Source of the DNA: Anaerosalibacter bizertensis
GTDB lineage: Bacteria; Bacillota; Clostridia; Tissierellales; Sporanaerobacteraceae
Assembly (NCBI RefSeq): GCF_009696605.1
Contig: NZ_VULR01000004.1
Span: 1-64,000 of the forward strand
Length of the DNA stretch: 64,000 bases
Direction of reading: 5' to 3'
Every line of letters begins with the position of its first letter. Position 1 is the stretch's first letter. Under the pieces are notes generated by a model that saw nothing but the letters and a program-made list of their open reading frames with translations, searched no databases and was not told where the DNA came from. Shown here in pieces: positions 7,547 through 15,596 of the stretch. Both the position numbers and the translations under genes were made by a program.

Positions 7547-9703
7547 TTGAATAGATTTAGGTTATTAAGCAGTTTAATTGTTATAATACTTATATTTTCT
7601 TTTTTTAGTGAGTGTAGTATAGCTTCATCTTCTCAATCTAATAATAAAACAGTATATTTAATCGTAATTAATAGATATACCTTACAAGATATTGATAATA
7701 TGCCTAATTTACGAAAGATTATAGATGAAGGTAGTATTGGGCTTATGAATACAAGAGGACTATATAACTATAAAGGCTCAGAAAGCTTCTTAACAATAAA
7801 TTCTTCGAAGAAAGCTTATTCTACCTATGAAAGTGCTGAAACCTATAATTTAAATAAAGAAAACAGGGAGATATATGAAAGAAGAATCAGTCCAATAACT
7901 GGGGATTCTCAAATTGCAAATGTAAACCTTAATAGAATTATTGAGCTAAACAAAGAAAATAGTTATATGCCACATATAGGAGCCTTAGGAGATAGTTTAC
8001 ATAACTCAGGGCTTAAAACTGCTATGTATGGAAATGGGGATACTCTAGAAGATACAATAAGAGCAAGTAGTCTTATTGCTATAGATTCTAAAGGGTTAAT
8101 TGATTATGGTAATGTGGACAATATATTAATTGAAGATAAAAATTTTCCTTATGGATTTAGAACAGATTATGATAAATTACTTGGTGAAGTAAATAATATT
8201 AAAAACAAAGCATCTTTAGTAGTTATAGACACTGGAGATTTAGATAGACTTAATTTTTATAGTGAAGAATTAACAGATGAAATGTTTGAGAAACATAGGA
8301 TAAATATTTTAAATAAGATAGATGGTTTTATAGGTAATTTAAAAAATAGCATTGATAAAGATAAATCTTTATTTATTATAACTAGTCCTAATAGTGGAGA
8401 AGACAGAGTAGATAATAGTAAATTGTCACCTATAATACTTTGGGGAAATAATATTTCTAAAAGTATCTTGTATTCTCCTACTACTAAGAGAGAGGGTCTG
8501 GTAACAAATATCGATATAGCACCTTCAGTTGCAAAATTTCTAGGAACGTCTACAGAATATATGTCAGGCAATACAATGATATATAAAGAAAATAATGATA
8601 ATTTTAATTTAATTTCAACTAATAATTCTAGAATAAATATAATTTCTAAAAGTAGATTTTATATTTTATCTACTTATAGTATATTATCTATAATTGTAAT
8701 ATTATTTGCCATGTTAGTTCTAGCTACTAATATGAAATTAAAAGGAATCTTATATAATATTTTAAGTATTTCACTTATAATTATTGGAGTAATTCCATTA
8801 TCATTAATTTTAACATCAGTGATAAAATGGACAAATTATACTAGTTATATTATTTCATTGATTACTATATTGTTTCTACTAGTATTAATAATATATAAGA
8901 TAAAGGGTATAGATAAGGTTTTACTTATATCGAGTTTACTCTATGGAGTTCTAGTTTTAGATGTATTTTTAGGAGGTAAGTTAACTAGATATTCTGTACT
9001 AGGTCATGATCCTGCAATTGGTGCTAGATATTTTGGTTTAGGAAATGAAATGATAGGAGTATTTTTAGGAGCTACTTCAGTATTTTTAGGGATTTGTATT
9101 AATAAAAATAGAAATAAAGTATTTTCATTTGTTTTGTTGATTTTTTCTGCTATAATAGTAGGACATCCTAAATTAGGAGCTAATGTAGGTGGAAGTATAG
9201 CAGTTTTGTTTTTCGTACTTTATTTTCTAGCAGAAACTTTTAATAAAAAGATAAGTTTCAAAAGAATCTTAACTATTGGTTTGGCTACTGTAGTTTTCAT
9301 ATTAGCAATGGCTTTTGTTGATATTAAATTTAATTCTAATCCTACTCATTTAGGAAGAACTATAATGATGACAAATAATGAGGGTAATTTGATGATTATG
9401 AGCATTGCTATTAGAAAGCTTTTAATGAATATTAAATTAGTAGGATCTTCCATGTGGACTAAGGTTTTGAATGTTAACCTAATTTCACAAATTGTAATTA
9501 TTTTTATTTTGAAAGATAAATTAAGAGATCTATTTAATGAAAACAAATATATCTATGTAGGATTTATAAGTGGTATAGTAGGTAGTATAATAGGATTTTT
9601 AGCTAATGATTCTGGAATAATTCTTGCTTCAATAGCTGTAACATTGATTAATATATCTTTTATTTCTAAGCTAGTAGAATATATAATTGAAGAACAAAAT
9701 TAG
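7547..9703 (+). CDS. Large membrane protein with degenerate alkaline-phosphatase-like domain
   Basis: A protein of 718 residues with a signal-like hydrophobic N-terminus, an outer domain of about 340 residues, then roughly ten membrane helices from about residue 370 on. The outer domain resembles the alkaline phosphatase/phosphopentomutase fold: it begins TVYLIVINR, has a MPNLRKIIDEGSIGLMNTRG segment, and ends with REGLVTNIDIAPSVAKFLG. The metal-ligand Asp and nucleophile expected after the first strand are not evident, so it may be catalytically dead. The membrane part has a conserved-looking GARYFGLGNEMIG motif. Function unknown; envelope glycan or polymer modification is only a guess. TTG 7547 has AGGAGAGG upstream. 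Confidence 0.7.
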   Translation: MNRFRLLSSLIVIILIFSFFSECSIASSSQSNNKTVYLIVINRYTLQDIDNMPNLRKIIDEGSIGLMNTRGLYNYKGSESFLTINSSKKAYSTYESAETYNLNKENREIYERRISPITGDSQIANVNLNRIIELNKENSYMPHIGALGDSLHNSGLKTAMYGNGDTLEDTIRASSLIAIDSKGLIDYGNVDNILIEDKNFPYGFRTDYDKLLGEVNNIKNKASLVVIDTGDLDRLNFYSEELTDEMFEKHRINILNKIDGFIGNLKNSIDKDKSLFIITSPNSGEDRVDNSKLSPIILWGNNISKSILYSPTTKREGLVTNIDIAPSVAKFLGTSTEYMSGNTMIYKENNDNFNLISTNNSRINIISKSRFYILSTYSILSIIVILFAMLVLATNMKLKGILYNILSISLIIIGVIPLSLILTSVIKWTNYTSYIISLITILFLLVLIIYKIKGIDKVLLISSLLYGVLVLDVFLGGKLTRYSVLGHDPAIGARYFGLGNEMIGVFLGATSVFLGICINKNRNKVFSFVLLIFSAIIVGHPKLGANVGGSIAVLFFVLYFLAETFNKKISFKRILTIGLATVVFILAMAFVDIKFNSNPTHLGRTIMMTNNEGNLMIMSIAIRKLLMNIKLVGSSMWTKVLNVNLISQIVIIFILKDKLRDLFNENKYIYVGFISGIVGSIIGFLANDSGIILASIAVTLINISFISKLVEYIIEEQN

Positions 9704-9718
9704 GAAGTGTATATTATT

Positions 9719-10666
9719 ATGGAAAGAGTTTTTTTAGGAGATACAGGAATTAAAGTATCAAGACTTTGTTTTGGCTCTCTTACTATAACGCCTTTTCAAG
9801 CTAATCTACCTATAAAAGAAGGTGCAGAGCTTATTAAATATGCTTATTCAAAGGGAGTCAATTTTTTAGATACGGCAGAACTTTATGATAATTATGATTA
9901 TATTAGGGAAGCTTTAAAGGATATAAATAGAAATGATTTTGTAATTACAACTAAATGCTATGCATATGATAAAAAAACAGCAGAAGAAAGTTTAAATAAA
10001 GCTTTAAAAGAATTGGATACTGACTATATAGATATGTTTTTATTGCATGAACAGGAAAGTATTCATACCTTAAGAGGACATTATGAGGCAATTGAGTATT
10101 TTACTCAGGCAAAGAAAGAAGGTAAAATCAGAGCTTTTGGAATGTCTACTCATAGGGTGGAAGGAGTCCTTGGAGCAATTGAGTTTGACGAAATAGATGT
10201 GATACATCCTATAATCAACAAACTTGGCATAGGTATTCAAGATGGAAATGTAGAAGATATGTTGAAAGCTATAGAGAAGGCTCATAATGCAGGAAAAGGA
10301 ATATATGGTATGAAGCCTTTAGGAGGAGGACATCTGATAAAAGATGCAGAGGAGGCTTTTAATTTTGTAAGAAATATTCCTTATATTGATGCTGTGGCTA
10401 TAGGAATGCAATCAAAAGATGAAGTAGATGCTAATATAAATTTAATGAATGAAGGCTATATTCCAGATGAAGTAAAGCGAAAAATTGATAAAAAGAAAAG
10501 AAAGCTAATTATTTCTTATTACTGTATTGGTTGTGGAAATTGTGTTAGGACTTGTAAAAATAATGGTATAAGTATAGTAGATGGTAAAGCTGTTCCTAAT
10601 GATAATTGTATATTTTGCGGATATTGTGCTCAAAGTTGCCCAGAGTTTTGTATAAAAGTAATTTAA
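9719..10666 (+). CDS. Aldo/keto reductase with C-terminal 2x[4Fe-4S] ferredoxin domain
   Basis: An oxidoreductase of 315 residues. The first roughly 260 residues form the aldo/keto reductase TIM barrel (VSRLCFGSLTITPF, FLDTAELYDNYDYI with the usual Asp and Tyr, and TTKCY at the lysine position). The tail carries two cluster motifs, CIGCGNCVRTC and CIFCGYCAQSC. This arrangement is frequent in anaerobes; the substrate is unknown. ATG 9719 fits AGGAAG at 9702-9707; the in-frame GTG 9707 would sit on that ribosome site. Confidence 0.88.
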   Translation: MERVFLGDTGIKVSRLCFGSLTITPFQANLPIKEGAELIKYAYSKGVNFLDTAELYDNYDYIREALKDINRNDFVITTKCYAYDKKTAEESLNKALKELDTDYIDMFLLHEQESIHTLRGHYEAIEYFTQAKKEGKIRAFGMSTHRVEGVLGAIEFDEIDVIHPIINKLGIGIQDGNVEDMLKAIEKAHNAGKGIYGMKPLGGGHLIKDAEEAFNFVRNIPYIDAVAIGMQSKDEVDANINLMNEGYIPDEVKRKIDKKKRKLIISYYCIGCGNCVRTCKNNGISIVDGKAVPNDNCIFCGYCAQSCPEFCIKVI

Positions 10667-10680
10667 GATGAGGAGATATT

Positions 10681-11094
10681 ATGGAAAGAATTCTAGGATT
10701 AGATGTAGGAGATAAAACTATTGGTGTAGCTGTTAGTGATCTTTTAGGCTTAACAGCTCAAGGTATTACTACAATACAAAGAGATGGTATTGAAAATGAT
10801 TTTAAAGCATTAAAAGATATTATTGATGAATATGAAATAAAAAAGATAGTTATTGGATTTCCTAAAAATATGAATAATACTGTAGGACCTCAAGGTGAGA
10901 AAGTTTTAAAGTTTGTGGAAGAAATTAAAGAAAAATTTGGTTTAGAAATAATATTAGAGGATGAACGTTTAACAACAGTGGCTGCTGAGAGGCTATTGAT
11001 TAATGGGGATGTAAGTAGAAAAAAGAGAAAAAAAGTTATTGATAAAGTAGCTGCAACTTATATCTTGCAGACTTATTTAGATAAAAACTATTAA
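10681..11094 (+). CDS. ruvX: YqgF/RuvX family nuclease (Holliday junction resolvase-like)
   Basis: This 137-residue RNase H-fold protein has the catalytic acidic residues in [25 protein letters not shown] and the C-terminal DKVAATYIL segment. Family members process the 5' end of 16S rRNA precursors in E. coli and can act on branched DNA, so the historic resolvase name is uncertain. It sits between the aldo/keto reductase and a DUF1292 gene, the latter being its usual neighbour. Confidence 0.92.
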   Translation: MERILGLDVGDKTIGVAVSDLLGLTAQGITTIQRDGIENDFKALKDIIDEYEIKKIVIGFPKNMNNTVGPQGEKVLKFVEEIKEKFGLEIILEDERLTTVAAERLLINGDVSRKKRKKVIDKVAATYILQTYLDKNY

Positions 11095-11108
11095 AGAAGG
11101 TGAAGTAT

Positions 11109-11363
11109 ATGGATGATAGAATAGTTTTGCTGGATGAAAATGGTAAGGAGGAAGAATTCGAAGTTGCTGCAACTTTTGGTTTAGATGATTTTAATTATGC
11201 TGTGCTTTTTCCTATTAACGATGAGAATGAGGCCTATATTCTTAGAATGGAATATGATGACAATAATGAATTAGTTTTAGTGGGAATAGAAGATGATGAA
11301 GAATTAAATGATGCTATATTAGCTTATGAAAGTATATTAAAGGAAAATATAGAACAAAAATAA
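11109..11363 (+). CDS. yrzB: DUF1292 (YrzB) family protein
   Basis: A small, very acidic protein of 84 residues, typical of DUF1292: a FEVAATFGLDDFNYAVLFP segment followed by EAYILRMEYDD. Such genes nearly always follow ruvX in Firmicutes and their role is unknown. GAAGGTG at 11096-11102 places the start at ATG 11109, not at the overlapping in-frame GTG 11100. Confidence 0.9.
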   Translation: MDDRIVLLDENGKEEEFEVAATFGLDDFNYAVLFPINDENEAYILRMEYDDNNELVLVGIEDDEELNDAILAYESILKENIEQK

Positions 11364-11373
11364 TTATAAATAT

Positions 11374-11414
11374 TTGACTTTTATTATATATATCTATATT
11401 CTATATATAGAATA
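11374..11414 (+). promoter_or_regulatory. Promoter and palindromic operator of the Fur-family gene
   Basis: TTGACT at 11374-11379, a 17-nt spacer and TATTCT at 11397-11402 form a promoter. The -10 box is the left arm of a perfect 18-bp palindrome at 11397-11414, TATTCTA-TATA-TAGAATA. A dimer bound there would block RNA polymerase, so this is a strong candidate autoregulatory Fur/PerR-type operator. Confidence 0.7.
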
Positions 11415-11431
11415 AATAAGCAGGTGAAAAA

Positions 11432-11872
11432 ATGGATATTAATGTAGATTCTATAAAAGAGAGATTGAAGGAAGAAGGATATAAACTAACTACTCAAAGA
11501 AGGGCAATTTTAGATGCTATTATTGAAAATAGTGGAAGTCATTTAAGTCCTGAAGAGATTTATGAAGTAGTTAAGTTAAAATATCCAGAAATAGGTTTAG
11601 CAACAGTTTATAGAACATTACAGCTTTTTGAACAACTGGATATAGTATGTAAATTAAATTTTGATGATGGTTGCAATAGATACGAATTAAATTCAGATTC
11701 TAATGATCATCATCACCATCATCTAATATGTTTAAATTGCGGAAAAGTCATAGAAGTTAAACTAGACTTACTAGAGAATTTAGAATATGAGATTGAGAGA
11801 GAAGGGAAATTTAAGATAGTGGACCACAATGTAAAATTTTTTGGATATTGTATTGAGTGTCGAGATAAATAA
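11432..11872 (+). CDS. Fur-family metal-dependent repressor
   Basis: A 146-residue Fur-type regulator. The DNA-binding domain carries YKLTTQRRAILDAI and GLATVYRTLQLFEQL. The dimerisation domain has a HHHHHH-type metal site (DHHHHHHLICLNCGK, the histidine run at about residues 89-94) and two CxxC pairs (CLNC and CIEC) for structural zinc. It could be a Fur (iron) or a PerR (peroxide) protein; the sequence alone does not settle this. A palindrome over its promoter suggests autoregulation. Confidence 0.88.
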   Translation: MDINVDSIKERLKEEGYKLTTQRRAILDAIIENSGSHLSPEEIYEVVKLKYPEIGLATVYRTLQLFEQLDIVCKLNFDDGCNRYELNSDSNDHHHHHLICLNCGKVIEVKLDLLENLEYEIEREGKFKIVDHNVKFFGYCIECRDK

Positions 11873-11897
11873 ATCCCCTGAAGGGGGTTATTTTTTT
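11872..11897 (+). terminator. Intrinsic terminator after the Fur-family gene
   Basis: AATCCCC, a TGAA loop and GGGGGTT, followed by A and seven T. Confidence 0.92.
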
Positions 11898-11991
11898 GTA
11901 ATAGACGGTGTGCTAATAAATTTTTATTTTTTAGAATACTAATTATTATAAGATTTGGAGAAATTAATAGAATAGAAGGAGTTGATACAGT

Positions 11992-13656
11992 TTGTCTAGA
12001 AAACCTTATAAATTAAAAATCATACCTTTGGGTGGTTTAGGTGAAGTAGGGAAAAACATTACTGTTATAGAATACAGAAATGACATAATCGTTATAGATT
12101 GCGGGCTTATTTTTCCCGAAGATGAAATGTTGGGTATAGATGTAGTTATACCAGATATAAGTTATTTATTGAAAAACAAAGAAAAAGTTAGGGCTATAGT
12201 TTTAACTCATGGCCATGAAGATCATATTGGAGCGTTGCCTTATGTTCTCAAGAAAATAAACGCACCTGTCTATGGAACTAAACTAACGTTAGGATTAATT
12301 GAAAATAAATTAAGAGAACATAATATGAAGAATGTTAAGTTAAATAAAGTAGAAGCAGGAGATCTTATAGAAATTGGCTGTTTTAAAATAGAATTCATTA
12401 AAACTAATCACAGTATTCCAGATTCTGTTGCATTAGCAATACACACACCTGTTGGAATAATAGTTCACACTGGAGACTTTAAAATTGACTACACTCCTAT
12501 AAACGATGAGGCAATAGATCTTCGTAAATTTGCAGAAATAGGGAAGAAAGGAGTTCTTGCACTTTTAGCCGATAGCACTAATGTAGAAAGACCAGGCTAT
12601 ACAATGTCAGAAAGGACTGTTGGAGATACCTTTAATGATATTTTTTCAAAGGCTGAACACAGAATTATAGTTGCAACTTTTGCATCTAATGTATATAGGA
12701 TACAGCAAATAATAGATTCCGCAGTTCTTTTCAATAGGAAAGTTGTAGTATCTGGAAGAAGTATGATAAATGTAATAGGGGTAGCTACAGAATTAGGATA
12801 TTTAAATATACCTGATGGAACTTTAATAGATATAAATGATATGAACAAATATCCATATGATAAAGTTGTAGTTATTACTACAGGTAGTCAAGGTGAACCT
12901 ATGTCTGCATTAGCTAGAATGGCTTATTCGGAACATAGAAAAATAGAGTTGGTACCAGGAGATTTAGTAGTTATATCTGCTACACCTATACCAGGAAATG
13001 AGAAAACTGTTTCAAGGGTTATAAATCAATTGATGGAAAAAGGTGTAAATGTAATATATGAATCTTTGGCAGATGTTCATGTATCAGGTCACGCGTGTCA
13101 GGAAGAATTAAAACTTATTCATGCTCTTGTAAAGCCTAAGTATTTTATACCTGTTCATGGAGAATATAGACATTTAAGAAGGCATGCTCAGTTAGCAGAA
13201 GATTTGGGAATGCCAAAAGAAAATATTTTTGTAGGTCAAAATGGTTCTATAATAGAATTTACTAGAAACTCATGCTCTTTTGGACCTAAAGTTTCTGCAG
13301 GTAATATTTTAGTAGATGGCTTAGGAATAGGGGATGTAGGAAATATTGTTTTAAGAGATAGAAAACATTTATCAGAAGATGGTTTGATTGTAGTGGTTGT
13401 TACTATAAGTAAAGAAGATGGAAAAATAATGGCTGGTCCTGATATTATTTCAAGGGGATTTGTATATGTAAGAGAGTCTGAAGATTTAATGGGAGAAGCT
13501 AGAGATGTAGTTAGAGAAGTATTGAGAGAATGTGAGAAAAATCATATAACTGATTGGGCTACATTAAAATCTAGTATACGTGATGCTCTAAGAGGATTCT
13601 TATATGAAAAAATCAAGAGAAATCCGATGATATTACCTATTATTATGGAAGTTTAA
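11992..13656 (+). CDS. rnj: Ribonuclease J
   Basis: A 554-residue metallo-beta-lactamase-fold ribonuclease with 5'-exonuclease and endonuclease activity that drives mRNA decay and rRNA maturation. The zinc motif HxHxDH is in LTHGHEDHIGALPYV. The beta-CASP domain follows, with GSQGEPMSAL and VHVSGHACQEEL, and the C-terminal domain is complete. A single copy is seen here; B. subtilis has two. TTG 11992 follows AAGGAG at 11977-11982 at acceptable spacing. Confidence 0.95.
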   Translation: MSRKPYKLKIIPLGGLGEVGKNITVIEYRNDIIVIDCGLIFPEDEMLGIDVVIPDISYLLKNKEKVRAIVLTHGHEDHIGALPYVLKKINAPVYGTKLTLGLIENKLREHNMKNVKLNKVEAGDLIEIGCFKIEFIKTNHSIPDSVALAIHTPVGIIVHTGDFKIDYTPINDEAIDLRKFAEIGKKGVLALLADSTNVERPGYTMSERTVGDTFNDIFSKAEHRIIVATFASNVYRIQQIIDSAVLFNRKVVVSGRSMINVIGVATELGYLNIPDGTLIDINDMNKYPYDKVVVITTGSQGEPMSALARMAYSEHRKIELVPGDLVVISATPIPGNEKTVSRVINQLMEKGVNVIYESLADVHVSGHACQEELKLIHALVKPKYFIPVHGEYRHLRRHAQLAEDLGMPKENIFVGQNGSIIEFTRNSCSFGPKVSAGNILVDGLGIGDVGNIVLRDRKHLSEDGLIVVVVTISKEDGKIMAGPDIISRGFVYVRESEDLMGEARDVVREVLRECEKNHITDWATLKSSIRDALRGFLYEKIKRNPMILPIIMEV

Positions 13657-13681
13657 AGCCGTAGATTTCTACGGCTTTTTT
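13657..13681 (+). terminator. Intrinsic terminator after RNase J
   Basis: AGCCGTAGA and TCTACGGCT form a 9-bp stem with a TT loop and a T run, one base after the stop codon. Confidence 0.95.
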
Positions 13682-13776
13682 CATATTATGTAGCCTATTT
13701 TATTATTATGTAGTATAATGTCTATAGTAAAAATATATTTTTAAACAGAAGAATCAATATACGAAGGAGGGGTCAT

Positions 13777-14079
13777 ATGAGCTATACAGTACTTATTTAT
13801 TTCTCATTACTTGTTGTAGGAGCAATTATTTCACAAAAAGGTTTAATAAGTGATAAATTTGCTGATAAGCTTGGAAGCATTCAGAATTTTTTCTTATTAT
13901 TTTTACTTTTTACAATGGGAGTGAGAATTGGATTAGATAAAAAAGTACTTTCATCATTTTTCCAAATAGGTGCTAAAGCAACGGTTTTAGCTGTGTTTTC
14001 TATAATTTTTAGTATAATTTTTGTTAGATTGGTAAGAAATATAGTTATTAGAGATAAGGAGGAGTCCCATGAGTCTTAG
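13777..14079 (+). CDS. LysO-type exporter, N-terminal part as a separate subunit
   Basis: A 100-residue membrane protein with three predicted helices, matching the N-terminal half of the Lys_export (DUF340) family. In E. coli LysO is one polypeptide that exports lysine; here it is split into this gene and the next one. The two overlap by 11 bases (the next gene's ATG lies in GTCCCATGAGT), so they are probably translated together and form one transporter. The substrate is inferred from the family only. Confidence 0.75.
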   Translation: MSYTVLIYFSLLVVGAIISQKGLISDKFADKLGSIQNFFLLFLLFTMGVRIGLDKKVLSSFFQIGAKATVLAVFSIIFSIIFVRLVRNIVIRDKEESHES

Positions 14080-14662
14080 TATTATTTTAGCAGTTGTATT
14101 AGGAATTGGAGCAGGATATTTTATACTTCCTGATTGGGTTTTTTCTTATACAGGTACAATTGCAGACATAGGACTTTGTTTGCTTTTGTTTTTTGTAGGA
14201 ATGGATATTGGGAAGCAAAAGGGTGTATTTAAAGATCTTAAAAAAATGGGATTTAAAATACTTCTTGTACCTATAATGATTATTATTGGAAGTATATTAG
14301 GAAGTATATTAGGTGGTTTTTTATTAAAAATGCCTACAAATGAATCAGGTGCTGTAGGTGCTGGTTTAGGATGGTATACATTATCTTCAGTAATGCTTAC
14401 TAGTTATTCAACAGAATTAAGTGCTATAGCATTTTTAACTAATGTGGTTAGGGAGATTATTGCTCTTATAATTGTTCCAATAATAGCTAAGCATATTGGA
14501 TATTTAGAATGTATTGCTCCTTGTGGCGCAACAGCTATGGATACAGCATTGCCTGTTATTTCAAAGTCAACTGATTCAAAAACTACAATAGTTTCATTTA
14601 TTTCTGGAGTGATACTTAGCTTAGTTGTACCTATTTTGGTTTCAATAATGATAAAAATATAG
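14069..14662 (+). CDS. LysO-type exporter, C-terminal part
   Basis: A 197-residue protein with about six membrane helices. Conserved family segments are visible: GLCLLLFFVGMDIG, ESGAVGAGLGWYTLSSVMLT and IALIIVPIIAKHIG. It corresponds to the C-terminal part of LysO/DUF340 proteins and pairs with the overlapping upstream gene. No lysine riboswitch is present in the roughly 95-base leader before the pair. Amino-acid export, probably lysine, is inferred. Confidence 0.8.
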   Translation: MSLSIILAVVLGIGAGYFILPDWVFSYTGTIADIGLCLLLFFVGMDIGKQKGVFKDLKKMGFKILLVPIMIIIGSILGSILGGFLLKMPTNESGAVGAGLGWYTLSSVMLTSYSTELSAIAFLTNVVREIIALIIVPIIAKHIGYLECIAPCGATAMDTALPVISKSTDSKTTIVSFISGVILSLVVPILVSIMIKI

Positions 14663-14677
14663 TTAGGAGGGAAAACT

Positions 14678-15019
14678 ATGAATGTATATGATGAAGCTCA
14701 TAAATTAGCTAGAGCTATTAAAGAATCAGATGAGTATAATGAATATTTTGAAAAACAAAAAAACGTTTTTTCAGATGTTAAAAATAGAGAAATGATTGAT
14801 GATTTTAGAGAGAAAGCTCTTGAAGTTCAAATGGAACAATTATCAGGTAAAGAAGTAGATAAAGAAAAAATTGAAAAATTACAAAAACTAGAACAAATTT
14901 TAATGTTAAATCCAGATATAAAAGAATTTTTTATAGCTGAAATGAAATTTACTCAATTAATATCTGATGTTTATAAGATACTTGATGATGTAATTAAATT
15001 AGATACATTGGAGGATTAA
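14678..15019 (+). CDS. YlbF/YmcA-family protein
   Basis: A 113-residue all-helical, charged protein of the YlbF/YmcA (DUF964) family: AHKLARAIKESDEYNEYFE at the N-terminus, then a helical pair ending in EFFIAEMKFTQLISDVYKIL. In B. subtilis YlbF, YmcA and YaaT form an Fe-S complex that assists RNase Y and affects competence, biofilm and sporulation. This protein has no cysteines, so an Fe-S role here is unlikely. RBS TTAGGAGGG precedes ATG 14678. Confidence 0.82.
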   Translation: MNVYDEAHKLARAIKESDEYNEYFEKQKNVFSDVKNREMIDDFREKALEVQMEQLSGKEVDKEKIEKLQKLEQILMLNPDIKEFFIAEMKFTQLISDVYKILDDVIKLDTLED

Positions 15020-15035
15020 ATTTTTGGAGGTTATT

Positions 15036-15518
15036 ATGGATACTAAATATCTAACTAAAGCTGGATTGATTTCTGCAATATACGTAGTATTGGTAGCCAT
15101 TCAAATACCTATTGGTCAATTAGCATTTGGTCCTATTCAACTAAGGATTGCAGAAGGATTAACTTTATTACCATTGGTAGAATCTGCTGCTATACCAGGA
15201 GTATTTATAGGATGTCTAATTTCAAATATAATACTTGTTTCCTTTTCTGGGTTTGGACTAATAGATATAATAGGAGGGAGTTTAATTACCCTTATGGCAG
15301 CATATTTGACAAGTAAAATGCCTAATAAAATATTAGGAACACTTCCACCTGTTATATTAAATGGATTATTGGTTTCTATTTGGGTTTCCTATTTTACTAG
15401 CATACCTTATTGGTATACAGTACTTGGGATTTCTTTAGGAGAATTAATATCGGTATTAGTTTTTGGAAATATTATACTAATAATATATAAAAATATATTC
15501 AGAAAAGGATATAAATGA
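15036..15518 (+). CDS. queT: QueT-family transporter (queuosine precursor type)
   Basis: A membrane protein of 160 residues with five to six helices. It carries the QueT family pattern QLAFGPIQLRIAEGLTLLPL and IPGVFIGCLISNI. QueT is the predicted substrate-binding component of an ECF transporter for the preQ1/queuine family. The usual clue, a preQ1 riboswitch, is absent: only 16 bases separate it from the previous gene. The substrate is therefore tentative. ATG 15036 has GGAGG directly upstream; TTG 15024 overlaps that site. Confidence 0.8.
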   Translation: MDTKYLTKAGLISAIYVVLVAIQIPIGQLAFGPIQLRIAEGLTLLPLVESAAIPGVFIGCLISNIILVSFSGFGLIDIIGGSLITLMAAYLTSKMPNKILGTLPPVILNGLLVSIWVSYFTSIPYWYTVLGISLGELISVLVFGNIILIIYKNIFRKGYK

Positions 15519-15534
15519 TTTCCACTATATATTC

Positions 15535-15563
15535 TTGTAAAAAAAAGATAATCCTAGTATAAT
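15535..15563 (+). promoter_or_regulatory. SigA-type promoter of mltG
   Basis: TTGTAA, a 17-nt spacer and TATAAT at 15558-15563. The predicted transcription start at about 15570 lies after the in-frame ATG 15567, which supports GTG 15597 as the true start of mltG. Confidence 0.8.
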
Positions 15564-15596
15564 AAAATGAGTAAATATATAAAAGGTGGAGATTTT

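Noticed and set aside
10070-10285. Minus-strand and other-frame open frames inside known genes (for example within the aldo/keto reductase)
   Set aside because: All lie within strongly supported genes, lack ribosome sites and show no recognisable family; they are shadows of the real coding frames.
15005-15036. Possible preQ1 riboswitch for the QueT-family gene
   Set aside because: Only 16 bases separate it from the upstream gene; there is no room for the aptamer.
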